This document shows positions 1-10,000 of a stretch of 64,000 bases of DNA, piece by piece. The notes below the pieces were generated by a model. That model did no database searches and was not told the origin of the DNA. It saw only the letters and a list, made by a program, of their open reading frames with translations. Position 1 is the stretch's first letter, and each line of letters starts with the position of its first letter. The translations under genes were made by a program, and so were the position numbers. The stretch is from Calditrichia bacterium (lineage in GTDB: Bacteria; Calditrichota; Calditrichia; RBG-13-44-9; J075), in NCBI GenBank assembly GCA_028284445.1, contig JANQRS010000051.1, positions 62,001-126,000 on the forward strand, in the 5' to 3' direction.

Positions 1-1771
1 GGGTAATATGAATGAGGCCATCATCGGAGCCGGCCCAGATCACGCCTTGCTCATGAGGGCTCTCAACCACAGAAAAGATCGTAGCATAATACTCAACACT
101 GGTATTGTCCTGGGTAATCGGTCCACCGGATGAACCCAGCGTTGAAGGATCATTCCGGGTTAAGTCCGGGCTGATCGCCTCCCAGCTTTGCCCTTCGTTG
201 GTAGACTTAAAGAGCACATTTCCAGCCGCATAAAGGACCTTGTTATCATGCGGCGAAAAGAGGATCGGGAAATTCCACTGGAAGCGATATTTCAAATCGC
301 CGGCGCCATACCCCATCGGATTATCCGGCCACACATTGACGCCGCGCAGTTCACCAGTTTGATGATTGAAGCGCGTTAGAAATCCGCCGTAAGAACCCCC
401 GTAGACAATGTCCGGGTTTTCCGGATGCGGCGCGATGTGCCCACTCTCGCCCCCGGCAGTTGGCTCCCAGTGCCGCTCGCCGATCGAGCCGCCGGAGGTG
501 CGATGATAAATGCGCACCGTTGAATTATCCTGCTGGGCGGCGTAAATACGATACGGGAAATGATTATCGGTTGTTACCCGGTAAAATTGCGCCGTTGGCT
601 GATTGTGGTAAGTGCTCCATCCCTCGCCCCCATTAAAGGTCACCTGTGCGCCACCATCATCCGCAATGACCATTCTTTGCGCTTCAGTTGGGTCTATCCA
701 TAGATCGTGGTGATCGCCATGCGGCGTAGCAATGCGCTCATAGGTTTTGCCGCCGTCCTTGGAGCGCCAGAAGCGCACGTTTAGCACATAAACCATATCC
801 TCATTCTGCGGATCGGCATAAATGCGCGTGTAATACCAGGCGCGCTGACGCAGCTTGCGTTCTTCATTCACTTTCATCCAGGATTTACCGGCATCGTCCG
901 AGCGGAAAACGCCGCCATCTTTTGCTTCAATAATTGCCCAAAGGCGATCCGGATTAGCCGGTGAGACCGTCACCATATTGATGCCGATAACGCCCTGCGG
1001 CAGACCTTTATTGCGGGTGATTTCAGTCCAGGTATCGCCGCCGTCGGTTGATTTCCAGATGCTGGACCCTTCCCCGCCGCTTTCCAGTGCATAGGGGCGA
1101 CGAATCACGCGCCAAAATGATGCATACAGGACGCGCGGATTGCTGGGATCCATGGCCAAATCCACCGCTCCCACTTCATTACTCACAAAAAGGACCTTTT
1201 CCCAGGTTGCTCCGCCGTCCTTGCTGCGAAAGACACCGCGCTGCTCATTAGGACCGAACAGGTGCCCCAGTACCGCCGCGTATACCAGATCCGGATTTCG
1301 CGGATGAATTCGAATGCGCGGAATTCGCCGCGAGTCGGTTAATCCGATTTGCTTCCAGGTGCGGCCGGCATCGTCACTTTTCCACATCCCATATCCGTGC
1401 GATACATTGCCACGCACCGTCTTTTCACCGCCCCCAACGTAAATCACATTTGGATCCCATTCACTAACCGCAACAGCTCCAATGGATCCGCCAAAATAAC
1501 CATCTGAAATATTTTCCCAGGTTTGTCCGCCATTTCCGGTTTTCCAGACGCCACCGCCGGTAGCCCCAAAGTAGAAATTCATCGGATCACCGGGAATTCC
1601 GGCCACTGCAGCCGAGCGACCACCGCGAAAAGGTCCGATTTCCCGGTATTTCATCGCACCAAAATAGCTGGTATCCATTTGCACGCTTTTCTGAGCAAGC
1701 ATGTCCGGTGAAAAAACAGCAATGAATATGACAAGCAAGGTTTTCACAAAAGAGGCGAAGCATTTCTTCAT
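1..1771 (-). CDS. Secreted BNR/sortilin-like beta-propeller protein (C-terminus cut by window edge)
   Basis: Reading the minus strand from the ATG at 1771 gives an open frame to the left edge, about 590 codons, with no stop. It begins with a signal peptide (MKKCF, hydrophobic core, cleavage near SPDMLAQ) and then has repeated BNR/Asp-box motifs such as SDDAGRTW, SKDGGATW, STDGGDTW and SDDAGKSW. These mark the bladed propeller of the sortilin (VPS10)-like 'glycosyl hydrolase, BNR repeat' family. Family members are usually about 1000 residues, so roughly the last 40% lies outside the window. Most members have no proven enzymatic activity, so a hydrolase role should not be assumed. The gene is separated from the patatin gene upstream by a heptamer repeat and is probably transcribed on its own. 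Confidence 0.85.
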   Translation of the reverse strand, partial: MKKCFASFVKTLLVIFIAVFSPDMLAQKSVQMDTSYFGAMKYREIGPFRGGRSAAVAGIPGDPMNFYFGATGGGVWKTGNGGQTWENISDGYFGGSIGAVAVSEWDPNVIYVGGGEKTVRGNVSHGYGMWKSDDAGRTWKQIGLTDSRRIPRIRIHPRNPDLVYAAVLGHLFGPNEQRGVFRSKDGGATWEKVLFVSNEVGAVDLAMDPSNPRVLYASFWRVIRRPYALESGGEGSSIWKSTDGGDTWTEITRNKGLPQGVIGINMVTVSPANPDRLWAIIEAKDGGVFRSDDAGKSWMKVNEERKLRQRAWYYTRIYADPQNEDMVYVLNVRFWRSKDGGKTYERIATPHGDHHDLWIDPTEAQRMVIADDGGAQVTFNGGEGWSTYHNQPTAQFYRVTTDNHFPYRIYAAQQDNSTVRIYHRTSGGSIGERHWEPTAGGESGHIAPHPENPDIVYGGSYGGFLTRFNHQTGELRGVNVWPDNPMGYGAGDLKYRFQWNFPILFSPHDNKVLYAAGNVLFKSTNEGQSWEAISPDLTRNDPSTLGSSGGPITQDNTSVEYYATIFSVVESPHEQGVIWAGSDDGLIHIT

Positions 1772-1827
1772 AGTGGTTCCCCCGAAGACGATTGACGATT
1801 GAAGATTAACGATTGAAAACTAAGATT

Positions 1828-1883
1828 CCGTGAGCCGTGAGCCGTGAGCCGTGAGCCGTGAGCCGTGAGCCGTGAGCCGTGAG
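1828..1883. repeat. Eight perfect tandem copies of heptamer CCGTGAG
   Basis: Eight exact 7-bp units run from 1828 to 1883 between the patatin stop (1982) and the BNR gene start (1771). They are preceded at 1786-1816 by a looser array of gacgattga/gaagatt words. The period of 7 is not a multiple of three and no gene covers it. It belongs to the set of intergenic word repeats seen through the window. Confidence 0.95.
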
Positions 1884-1981
1884 CGAAACAACGAAAAACG
1901 CATTTACTATTCAACATTTTAACGCTTTGACATTTTGACAAATTTATCAAACGACAATCAAAAAACGAAATGGAGAGGCAG

Positions 1982-3097
1982 CTACTGCGGTAGATCAAAG
2001 GCAGGCGGGAAATGGTCTTCGACGACCAGGTGATTGGCAGCGGCAGCACCGACGTCGGCGAGGGCATAACGATTTTCAGCACGATCCATCTTGTAAAGTC
2101 GATAGCCCATGTCGGCAATCTTCTTGTCGACGCCGTAACCGAGCATGGTTTCCGTATCAAGAGAAACGTCGTAGCGCAAATAACTGAGAAAAGGCTCCGG
2201 GCCCGGTAGTTCATCACGCAGGTCTCCAATTGCGCTATCGATAACAACGGATGTCGGACTCTTGGAAAGATATTGTAGTAAAGTTTGATTATGCCAATTG
2301 GCGTCTTCCAGCAACATTTTGGGAATCTCAACCGCCCAGCGGAGGAAAGTATTGCGGAGAATGTTTTCAATTTTCTGCTGACGAATGGCATAGCCTGTTC
2401 CAATCGACACCAGCAGCAGGTTGTCTTCTCCGCGCTGCCAATTAAAGCCGTAGCCTTTAAGCAAGGCAATCAGCAAGAGGTTGAGAGCGGGATTGTTTAC
2501 CATGCTCACTGCCCCATCGACAAAGGCACCAAATTGATCGCCCACATACAATTTTTCCGGAATGAAGAAAGTTGGCGCAGCAGTGCTGGCGCGAATGGCT
2601 TCCCAAAGCGGGACATCCTTATTGTAATGATAGAATTTCCAATCCGGGTTATTCATCAGCGTCCAGGTGCTTCGGGTATCTGCGCGCTTGGCAAAAATGC
2701 AGAGACCTGTTTTGACTGCATCATCGCCGAGTTTGTCATCGCCAAAGACGTCTTGTAGGGCTGTAATGAAGGGGCGTCGCTGGTAGCGGGCAAACACCCA
2801 GCGAAAAATTGAGCGCCTTGAACTAAATATCTTACCACCCAATTCGAAATAGCATTTGCGAATCTCGGCAGCGTCCATTCCGACAGCCAGGGCTGCAGCA
2901 ATGATGGCACCGGTGCTGGTTCCGCCAATCAAATCAAAATATTCGCAAAGCCGGAGATCGGGATTTCCGTGCCGCTTGCGCAGAATCGTTTCCACGCGTT
3001 CAACAAATCCAAGCGACAAAGCGCCGCGAATACCGCCGCCATCCAGCGATAAAATTCGTTTTGGGCCCGGGCCAACAAGTCTCTCGTGAACGGTCAT
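1982..3097 (-). CDS. Patatin-like phospholipase family protein
   Basis: The 371-residue protein has the full patatin signature: the glycine-rich oxyanion loop LSLDGGGIRG near residue 17, the nucleophile elbow GGTSTG (GxSxG, near residue 58) and the catalytic-dyad Asp in the DGA motif of FVDGAVSMVNNP near residue 190. Such enzymes are Ser-Asp acyl hydrolases acting on membrane lipids. There is no signal peptide, so it is probably cytoplasmic. The start lies next to the stop of the DUF1361 gene (3099), so the two are probably cotranscribed. No cyclic-nucleotide synthase gene is nearby, so a CBASS-type defence effector role is not supported. Confidence 0.9.
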   Translation of the reverse strand: MTVHERLVGPGPKRILSLDGGGIRGALSLGFVERVETILRKRHGNPDLRLCEYFDLIGGTSTGAIIAAALAVGMDAAEIRKCYFELGGKIFSSRRSIFRWVFARYQRRPFITALQDVFGDDKLGDDAVKTGLCIFAKRADTRSTWTLMNNPDWKFYHYNKDVPLWEAIRASTAAPTFFIPEKLYVGDQFGAFVDGAVSMVNNPALNLLLIALLKGYGFNWQRGEDNLLLVSIGTGYAIRQQKIENILRNTFLRWAVEIPKMLLEDANWHNQTLLQYLSKSPTSVVIDSAIGDLRDELPGPEPFLSYLRYDVSLDTETMLGYGVDKKIADMGYRLYKMDRAENRYALADVGAAAANHLVVEDHFPPAFDLPQ

Positions 3098-3098
3098 G

Positions 3099-3773
3099 CT
3101 ACCTGCTATTGAGTCGTGAGAATTGATTCAGCATGATGTAGCTGAATATAAGGAAGATACTAAAAGCGATGGTAAAGCCATAGGTGCGCGGATGCGCCAG
3201 CGGATTGATAAGGCGATCCGCAATATCCATGAGCAAAAGTTGCGGTTCCGCCAAAACATCCCAACTGTTCCAGCGCAAATAGCGACCAAGATAAATACCA
3301 AAACTTGCCAACGTCATTGCCCCAAGTGCAAAAAGCCAGCCCTTCAATCGCCCAAACCATTTTTCAACCAGCAACTGCATATCCCGCAGAGACAAAAAGC
3401 CCATCAACAAGCCATTCCATGCGAAGGAAAGCAAGAGCAAGAGGTCAAACCACAGCGGCACTTGCTGACGCGGGCGAAGATGGAAGAGATCGGTGAGGAT
3501 GTACGGAGCGTTTGGAAAAAACGCCAGCCACAATATCATCAAGCCGCCAATTAACAGACGGGCTGACATGCGTTTTTCGACAACCAGCAGAAGCGAGCTG
3601 AATAAGAGTGGCAACACTGCCAAGAAAAGATTCCACTGTAAGAACAGATAATGCCAGCTACCGCTAAAATAAACGCGCGCTTCCAATAGGGCCAAACTGA
3701 ATAGGCTGCTGCACAGGAGCGCCAACAGTAGCTTGCGACGCGGTGTTGAAATGAAAGATTGAATACCTGCCAT
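3099..3773 (-). CDS. DUF1361 integral membrane protein
   Basis: A 224-residue, very hydrophobic protein with about six predicted membrane spans. The loop FFPNAPYILTDLFHL near residue 88 is the hallmark of the DUF1361 family, whose function is unknown. The start ATG at 3773 is preceded by AAGGG at a good distance. It sits between the TfoX-like gene and the patatin gene on the same strand. The family call is firm; nothing in the sequence reveals a substrate. Confidence 0.85.
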   Translation of the reverse strand: MAGIQSFISTPRRKLLLALLCSSLFSLALLEARVYFSGSWHYLFLQWNLFLAVLPLLFSSLLLVVEKRMSARLLIGGLMILWLAFFPNAPYILTDLFHLRPRQQVPLWFDLLLLLSFAWNGLLMGFLSLRDMQLLVEKWFGRLKGWLFALGAMTLASFGIYLGRYLRWNSWDVLAEPQLLLMDIADRLINPLAHPRTYGFTIAFSIFLIFSYIMLNQFSRLNSR

Positions 3774-3861
3774 GACTGCCCTTCACACACTTTTATTCTT
3801 CCGAAATTTCTTTTTTCCACTGCGCATACTCAGATGAGGCGAGAAATCCGCTTAAGTCGAT

Positions 3862-4194
3862 TCACTCCTCCCCCAATTCTCTTTTGATGTATGCCAATGA
3901 CAGCACTGTTAATTCGCGCCACTTTTCCGCGTCTTCTGCTTCAATTTGAAACCAGGCCTTCATTGGTGGCTTGTTCTTGAACGGACTCAAATAGGAGAAG
4001 GTCGAAATACCAAGGCTAGATGGCTCAAAGTCTTTGCCGAGCTTAAAGGTCATTGCATCTTCGTAAAAGAATGCGAATACCTTATTTCGATATTTCAGCC
4101 CCGGCGATGACATCATTTTACCGGCCTCAACATGATCATTATTCATTGAGAATTCTTCAACAATTACCTCAAAAAGCTCGTTGTTGCGGCTCAA
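3862..4194 (-). CDS. TfoX/YjbR-like small protein
   Basis: A roughly 110-residue protein with the block GKMMSSPGLKY, KVFAFFY and MTFKLGKDF, which resembles the N-terminal fold of the TfoX/Sxy and YjbR (MmcQ) group. Despite the TfoX name most such proteins have no known role. The start is uncertain. I chose TTG at 4194 because GGAGG lies just upstream and because the residues before the Met at 4146 (LFEVIVEEF) look like the usual first helix. An in-frame TTG at 4212 and the ATG at 4146 are alternatives. The gene overlaps the end of the GNAT gene (4169), suggesting translational coupling. Confidence 0.6.
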   Translation of the reverse strand: MSRNNELFEVIVEEFSMNNDHVEAGKMMSSPGLKYRNKVFAFFYEDAMTFKLGKDFEPSSLGISTFSYLSPFKNKPPMKAWFQIEAEDAEKWRELTVLSLAYIKRELGEE

Positions 4195-4735
4195 TTTCCC
4201 TCCAATCGTCAAGAATTACCGCCTGCACAACCACATCTTCAAATTTCCCCCATTTGCATACGCGCTGCCGCATAATGCCTTCTTGTTGAAATCCGGCTTT
4301 GGCCAGTACCGCACCCGATGCCGGATTGCGAACCATGTGAAAAGCATAAAGGCGATTCATATCCAGGTCGGTAAAACCGAAGCGCACCACACGGCGTAAG
4401 GCTTCGGTCGTATATCCTTTCCCCCACCAATTTCGTCCGATCCAAAATCCTAATTCCGCAAGGTGATGCTCATTATCGATATCCCGCAGCAGGATCGAGC
4501 CGACCATTTCCTGTGTCTGCCTGGCAACCATCACCCAGTGCCGGGCATGTCCAGCTTCAACCTCTTTCAGCTTGGCAGTAATCCACTGACGTGTACCATC
4601 GATATCCAGGGGATGTGGTATGGAAATGGTTGTATCGGCAATTTGACGATCGCCGGCGATTACTTGAATAGCCGACGCGTCTTCTTCGGCAAGCGGACGA
4701 AGCAAGAGACGCTCGGTTTCCAAAATGGGGGTCAT
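4169..4735 (-). CDS. GNAT family N-acetyltransferase (RimJ/RimL-like)
   Basis: The 188-residue protein starts with LETERLLLRPLAEEDA, typical of the RimJ/RimL type GNAT family. The acetyl-CoA motif A region reads GFWIGRNWWGKGYTTEALR, and RNPASGAVLAKAGFQQEG is the motif B region. Enzymes of this type transfer acetyl from acetyl-CoA to an amino group, for example a protein N-terminus or an antibiotic; the substrate cannot be told from sequence. It starts about ten bases after the pbpC stop and overlaps the TfoX-like gene, so it is probably in the same unit. Confidence 0.85.
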   Translation of the reverse strand: MTPILETERLLLRPLAEEDASAIQVIAGDRQIADTTISIPHPLDIDGTRQWITAKLKEVEAGHARHWVMVARQTQEMVGSILLRDIDNEHHLAELGFWIGRNWWGKGYTTEALRRVVRFGFTDLDMNRLYAFHMVRNPASGAVLAKAGFQQEGIMRQRVCKWGKFEDVVVQAVILDDWREIEPQQRAF

Positions 4736-4745
4736 AGGAATCAGA

Positions 4746-7022
4746 TTATTTTACGGTGAACGACACGCTGCTGGACAGGCTTTGGTCACTGTCGGCGATG
4801 GCCGTTAATTTATACTCTCCAGGGCGGGATTGCCACAAAATTTCGTGATCAGCAACGGTGGTTTCTAAAGGCTCGCCGTTCAGCAGCCAGTGTACCTTTG
4901 ATTCAGGCGAGCGGCGATTCATCTCAAAGCGAATACTTTGGTACTGTCCGGCAACGTAAGACATGCGTAGATAGGTAGCGCCTTCTTGCGGATTAACAAT
5001 ACGAAAAGCGGCATCGGCATCGCCGGAATCAGCCTTGGCCTCTACACCCAAGCCACTTGCCCAACTCAGATAGCGCGCCGGTAGTTGCGGCACATCATCT
5101 CCTGATGTTTGGTGCATTTGACAGGGTGTCTTTTGCAATACCGCAAGTTGGTTTTCCGGAAGCATCTCCTCAAAAACTGATGGGCAGTTTTCGGTATGGC
5201 GCTTACCAGACAGGGGACAGATCTTTTCGCGTACCAGTCCCTCCGGCATCGGCTGCGCCTGTGGTTTTTCGCGACGGGTATACAACTGATACATGATATT
5301 AGCAAATATCGGCCCGGCACCGGTGACACCGGAAACATTCATCATCGGACTATGGTCAAAATTACCAACCCACACCCCAAGGGTGTAATCTTCGGTAAAG
5401 CCCATCGTCCAGTTATCGCAGAAGCGCCAGGAGGTGCCGGTTTTTGCGCTGCATTGAAAAGGCAGATTGAGAACTGAATCGAAGCCGTATTCGGCGGCAC
5501 GCGCAAAGGGATCACTGAGAATGTTGCCAATTAGATAGTTGTATTCCGGCTTCGATATCTGCATCGAAGCGGATGGTGAATGCTGTTCATCTGTTGTTTC
5601 AGGCCGCCGCATTTTCAGCGGCAGCTGTTTTCCGGAGCGGGCCAGGCCGACGTAGGCCCGGGCCAATTCCAGCATGGTCACTTCTCCCCCACCTAGCACC
5701 AGTCCCACACCGTAGTGGTCCGCAGTTTCGGTTAGAGATTCAAATCCGTGCTCACGAAGGCGCTGCAAAAATGGGCTGACGCCGACTTTGGCTCCGACCC
5801 GTACTGCCGGCACATTTAAGGAATTCGCCAGGGCTTCGCGCAGCCGCACCGGACCGCGAAACGACTCCGAATAGTTTTTTGGGCTGTAAATCCCGCTGGG
5901 CATTTTGTAGTGGGTGGGAATATCAGAGATGATGGTTGCCGGATGAAATCCCTGCTCCAGCGCCATCAAATAAAGGAAAGGCTTCAAGGTCGATCCTGGC
6001 TGACGCAGCGATCGAATGGCATCATTTTGTCCACCGTATTTTTCATTGAAGAAGTCTGCCGATCCAACATAGGCCAATACTTCGCCGGTATGATTGTCTA
6101 TCAGAATAGCCCCGGCATTGGTAACATTGAAGCGCTTCAGACGTTTGATGACTACCTGAATTTGCTCGCGAACCATCTGTTGTTTCAGCGGATCAATGGT
6201 GGTTTTCAGGGTATGCTCACCTTCAGACAATGACGGCAGCAGGCCAAAAACAAAGTGCGGTGCGGCAAATGAAGAGGTCTGCGCCTTAAGCAGAACATCC
6301 TCCTTCAGCACGTCCTCGATGCGCGATGTGTCAATCATCCCATTAACGGACATTCTTTGCAAAACCGTTCGCTGGCGCTGACGAATGCCGGGCAAGTTCT
6401 GATAGGGATTCAGGCGATTGGGAGAATTGGGAATGGTCGCGAGGAAACTGGACTGCGCCAGTGTCAGGTCTGCTGCCGGTACGCCAAAATAGGCCCTTGC
6501 TGCACCTTCAATGCCGTAAAGATTGCCGCCCATGGGCAAGCGATTCAGATATTCCTGCAAAATTTCCTTCTTGCTCATGCCTGCTTCCAGGCGCCAGGCA
6601 CGAAAGGCCTCAGTTGCCTTGTTCCAAAGACTGCGTTCCGCCGGCTCCAGCAATCTGGCCAATTGCAGCGAAATAGTGGAGGCCCCTGAAACAACCTGAG
6701 CGGCTTGCAAGTTTTGCCAAACGGCACGCCCAAGTGCCCTGTAGTCCACGCCGCCATGCTCATAAAAACGGCGATCTTCGGTAGCAATCATCGCCTGCAC
6801 AAAGTAAGGCGACACATCCTCAATATCGACATAGACTGATCGCCTTGAGTCGGCAGAGAGCACTTCCTGCAGGAGGTCGCCGTTGCGATCCAGAAACTTC
6901 ACCGAGTGGAAAGTCTCGCGGGTAATGTCATCTCTGGCTATCGGCAGCATCACGGGCAAAAGCCGCAACGCAATGCCCAAAAGCATGAAGCAGAGTACAC
7001 CGATGATGAGCTTGCGAATCAT
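4746..7022 (-). CDS. pbpC: Penicillin-binding protein 1C
   Basis: A 758-residue bifunctional peptidoglycan synthase of the PbpC class. It has an N-terminal membrane anchor (residues 1-25), a glycosyltransferase (GT51) domain with the catalytic Glu motif EDRRFYEHGGVD near residue 82 and STISLQLARLLEP, a transpeptidase domain with SxxK (PGSTLKP), SLN and KTGTS motifs, and a C-terminal PBP1C domain of about 90 residues. It starts four bases after the alpha-2-macroglobulin gene, the pairing known from E. coli yfhM-pbpC, in which the pair is thought to link a periplasmic protease trap to wall repair. Domain content is read directly; the trap-repair coupling is family knowledge. Confidence 0.95.
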   Translation of the reverse strand: MIRKLIIGVLCFMLLGIALRLLPVMLPIARDDITRETFHSVKFLDRNGDLLQEVLSADSRRSVYVDIEDVSPYFVQAMIATEDRRFYEHGGVDYRALGRAVWQNLQAAQVVSGASTISLQLARLLEPAERSLWNKATEAFRAWRLEAGMSKKEILQEYLNRLPMGGNLYGIEGAARAYFGVPAADLTLAQSSFLATIPNSPNRLNPYQNLPGIRQRQRTVLQRMSVNGMIDTSRIEDVLKEDVLLKAQTSSFAAPHFVFGLLPSLSEGEHTLKTTIDPLKQQMVREQIQVVIKRLKRFNVTNAGAILIDNHTGEVLAYVGSADFFNEKYGGQNDAIRSLRQPGSTLKPFLYLMALEQGFHPATIISDIPTHYKMPSGIYSPKNYSESFRGPVRLREALANSLNVPAVRVGAKVGVSPFLQRLREHGFESLTETADHYGVGLVLGGGEVTMLELARAYVGLARSGKQLPLKMRRPETTDEQHSPSASMQISKPEYNYLIGNILSDPFARAAEYGFDSVLNLPFQCSAKTGTSWRFCDNWTMGFTEDYTLGVWVGNFDHSPMMNVSGVTGAGPIFANIMYQLYTRREKPQAQPMPEGLVREKICPLSGKRHTENCPSVFEEMLPENQLAVLQKTPCQMHQTSGDDVPQLPARYLSWASGLGVEAKADSGDADAAFRIVNPQEGATYLRMSYVAGQYQSIRFEMNRRSPESKVHWLLNGEPLETTVADHEILWQSRPGEYKLTAIADSDQSLSSSVSFTVK

Positions 7023-7026
7023 CAGC

Positions 7027-10000
7027 TTATCTCTCCACCTTCACGAAGCCTTCGGAAGAACTGCCGAATTCCTCCGGCTCATACATAAGAGATGCCGTTG
7101 CACCCGGCCACAGGAAAACACCAGATGTGGTGGCTCTGAGTAGATACTTATACGAATAAGTGCCAGGCCTGATTTGCGAGGCATAAAGCACCACGCGATC
7201 GTCGCGCAGTTCAGTATGATTGATCGGGTTCCGAGATGACCAGCGATCATCATCATATCCGCGAGCACGTCGGTTATTGCCGCTTTGCGGCCGATTCCGG
7301 TGACGGCTGCTGGTGGTTTTCAGGGATGCATCAATGCCTTCCAGTCCGGCAGGAATCGGATCATCGAGGATCATATGATAGCCGGTCTGCTTGGCCGTGT
7401 ATTCCAGCTCCACTTCCAGCACATCGCCAGGCTTGATATCAAGGCGTTCAGCCGGATCATCGCCGTAACTGACAAGCATTTCGCCGCTATCACGATTGCG
7501 AACTGTTCGCTTCACGGTGAAACCTTCTTGACGAGCCGATTGCGGCCCCTTTAGGCGATATGAATACGACAGTGTATAGTAGAGGTCACCGCTACCTTCC
7601 TTGGCGATGTCAATTGTATTCAGTCCCGAAGGCAAATCCGTCATGCGGATAGTTTTTTCAACAGGCTTATACTGATATCCCTTAAACATATGAGAGAGCA
7701 CTTCTTGTCCAGCCAGCATAATATTTGTGGTGTAGTCAGGCGGTTGCGATTCCTTTTTCAGTGCAGTTTCGACAAGGCCATCGATGGCCCGTGCATTTTC
7801 ATAAGTATGCCGCCAGCGTCCGTTTTTGCGTGCGTTGAGAATGTAGCGCGCGAACTTGCCAATCAATGGGCTGTCGGGCTCCATTTCCAGCCACAATTTG
7901 ATAGCGCTGGCGGTAGTGATTACCGGCGAATACATGAAGCGCCAGGAACCGGGCAGGTCACGCGGACTTTCCAAATGGGCGGTCTGCGCCGTCACGAAGA
8001 GTGCATTCCGGATTTCCTCAAGCATTGTCTTGGCGTTGCTTTTCCAACGTGGCGTTTGATGCATCAAATAGGCTAACTGGATTTGTGCACCGAAGCTCAG
8101 ATCATTGCGCTTGTTAAAATATTCTTCAAAATAGGTCTCATCCTTTTTACCGAGATAATTCAATCCCGCCAGAATGCTGATGCGATATTCCGCCATTGCT
8201 CGCCAGGTGCTCAGGGTATAACAGGGATTCCGCAGCACTTTATCGAGGTAATTGCGTAGCTTGTCGATTTTGTCTCGAGGGATGTCGTAGCCCAATTCCT
8301 GACTGCGCTTAAACATATAGGCGACATAGGGCGACATATAGCAGCTTGACTGGGACGAAGACGGCCAATAGCGAAACCCACCATCATTGTGTTGCATCAG
8401 AAAGATTTTCCTGAGGTTGGCCTGTATGACCTTATCCGTGGGTTTATAAGCATCCAGTTCAAATTGATAGCGCTCGGCAAGAAATTTCAATTGCATGAGC
8501 GCCAGCAGTCTGCTGGCCGATTGCTCTAAGCAGCCGTACGGGTATTCAACCAGGTATTTTGCGCCCTCACCAATATTGGTTAAGGCAGTGCTGGAAACCC
8601 GCATGTCCAGACCACCGACATCGGTACGTACGTCATTTTCTATCTTGATTTGCTGAGTCGCCTTATCCTTGGTTTCTCCAACGGCAACCACAGTTTCGCT
8701 CGCCAGCAGATCCTGGATATCCAGAGGTATCTCCACGGCGTCAGCTTCATTAATCTCCGAGCCATCGAAAATTCCCTGCATGCGCGCCGTAAATCGTAAG
8801 GTCGACTGCCCTACTGCATTGGCTTCAAAGGGGAAATACATCACCCGCGACTGGCCTTGTTCAAGGCTGGCCTGCGCATTCGGCGAAGCTGATTTGCCAA
8901 ATCCAAGTGCAGTGCCGGTAACTTCTGCCGTCAATTCCACATCGCCATTGCCTTCGGTGAGATTTGTTATGGCCACACCGGAGTAAAATTTATCGCCGAT
9001 GCGCGCAAAGCGCGGCTGCACCGGACGCAAGATGAAGGGCTGGCTGATCGTCAACTGCTCTGAACCGTAGCCAAAAAGATCACTCTCACCAACAGCAACA
9101 ACCATGACCCGCCAGGTGGTCAGATTGTCGGGGGTCTTGAAGCTAAAACTGGCTTTTCCACTGGCATCGGTGACCAATTCCGGATCGTAATAAGCCAGCT
9201 TCACAAAATCCTTGCGCACTCTGGGTTCATCCAGCCCGGCCGATTCACCACCACCATAGCCGACACCTTTTTGCAGCAAGGCTTCCTTGTTTATCACAAA
9301 GGGACGATTGTCCGTAAAGCGGCTTGATAATCCGCGACGACGATAGACCGAGCGAACCAGATCAGGTGGAGAGTAACCACTTAGGGCCAACACCGCCTCG
9401 TCGACAACCATTACCGTCAATTCGCTGCGATGTCCCTGCTTGCTGCTGTTATCAATCTGAATATCAACCGTCACGTTCTCGGCCGGACGTGCTTTCTTGC
9501 GGCTGGGACGCACGCTGACATCCAGGTATTTGCTGGATAACGACACCGAGAAACCACCGATACCGATTCGCTCCATATGCTTGCCGACTTCCTCTTCAAC
9601 GGGCACAATTGCATCACCTAGGCGGAACAGTGCAGCCGTAACAAAGGCGTTCGGAATCATATCTTCAGTCACAGTAAATTTGTAAGAATAACCGCTGCCC
9701 TGGATTCGCCGCACCTCTTGTTTCATCGAGCGATCGCGCCCAAGATTCACATAGAGTTCTGCTTCCGGGAAAGGCGACTGGATAAAAGCAACGGCCTCAT
9801 CGCCGACTTCATACTCTGTTTTGTCCATCACGATTTGCAGCTTATCTTCTCCGCTTTCCTGCCAGGGAACATAGGCGCTTCCCGAGGCCCAAATCGATGT
9901 AGCGGCCGAGGTTCCGCTATTCGGTCGCGCCTCTAATTCGGCCAGTAGATAATAAGACCCGGCCTTTTCCGGGGTTATTTCAACAGTCTGAGCGGAGGAG

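Noticed and set aside
1828..1883. CRISPR array
   Set aside because: The units are 7 bp and contiguous, with no spacers; none of the other arrays has spacers either and no cas gene is present.
1982..3097. CBASS patatin effector (CapV)
   Set aside because: No CD-NTase or accessory gene lies nearby; the neighbours are envelope and acetyltransferase genes.
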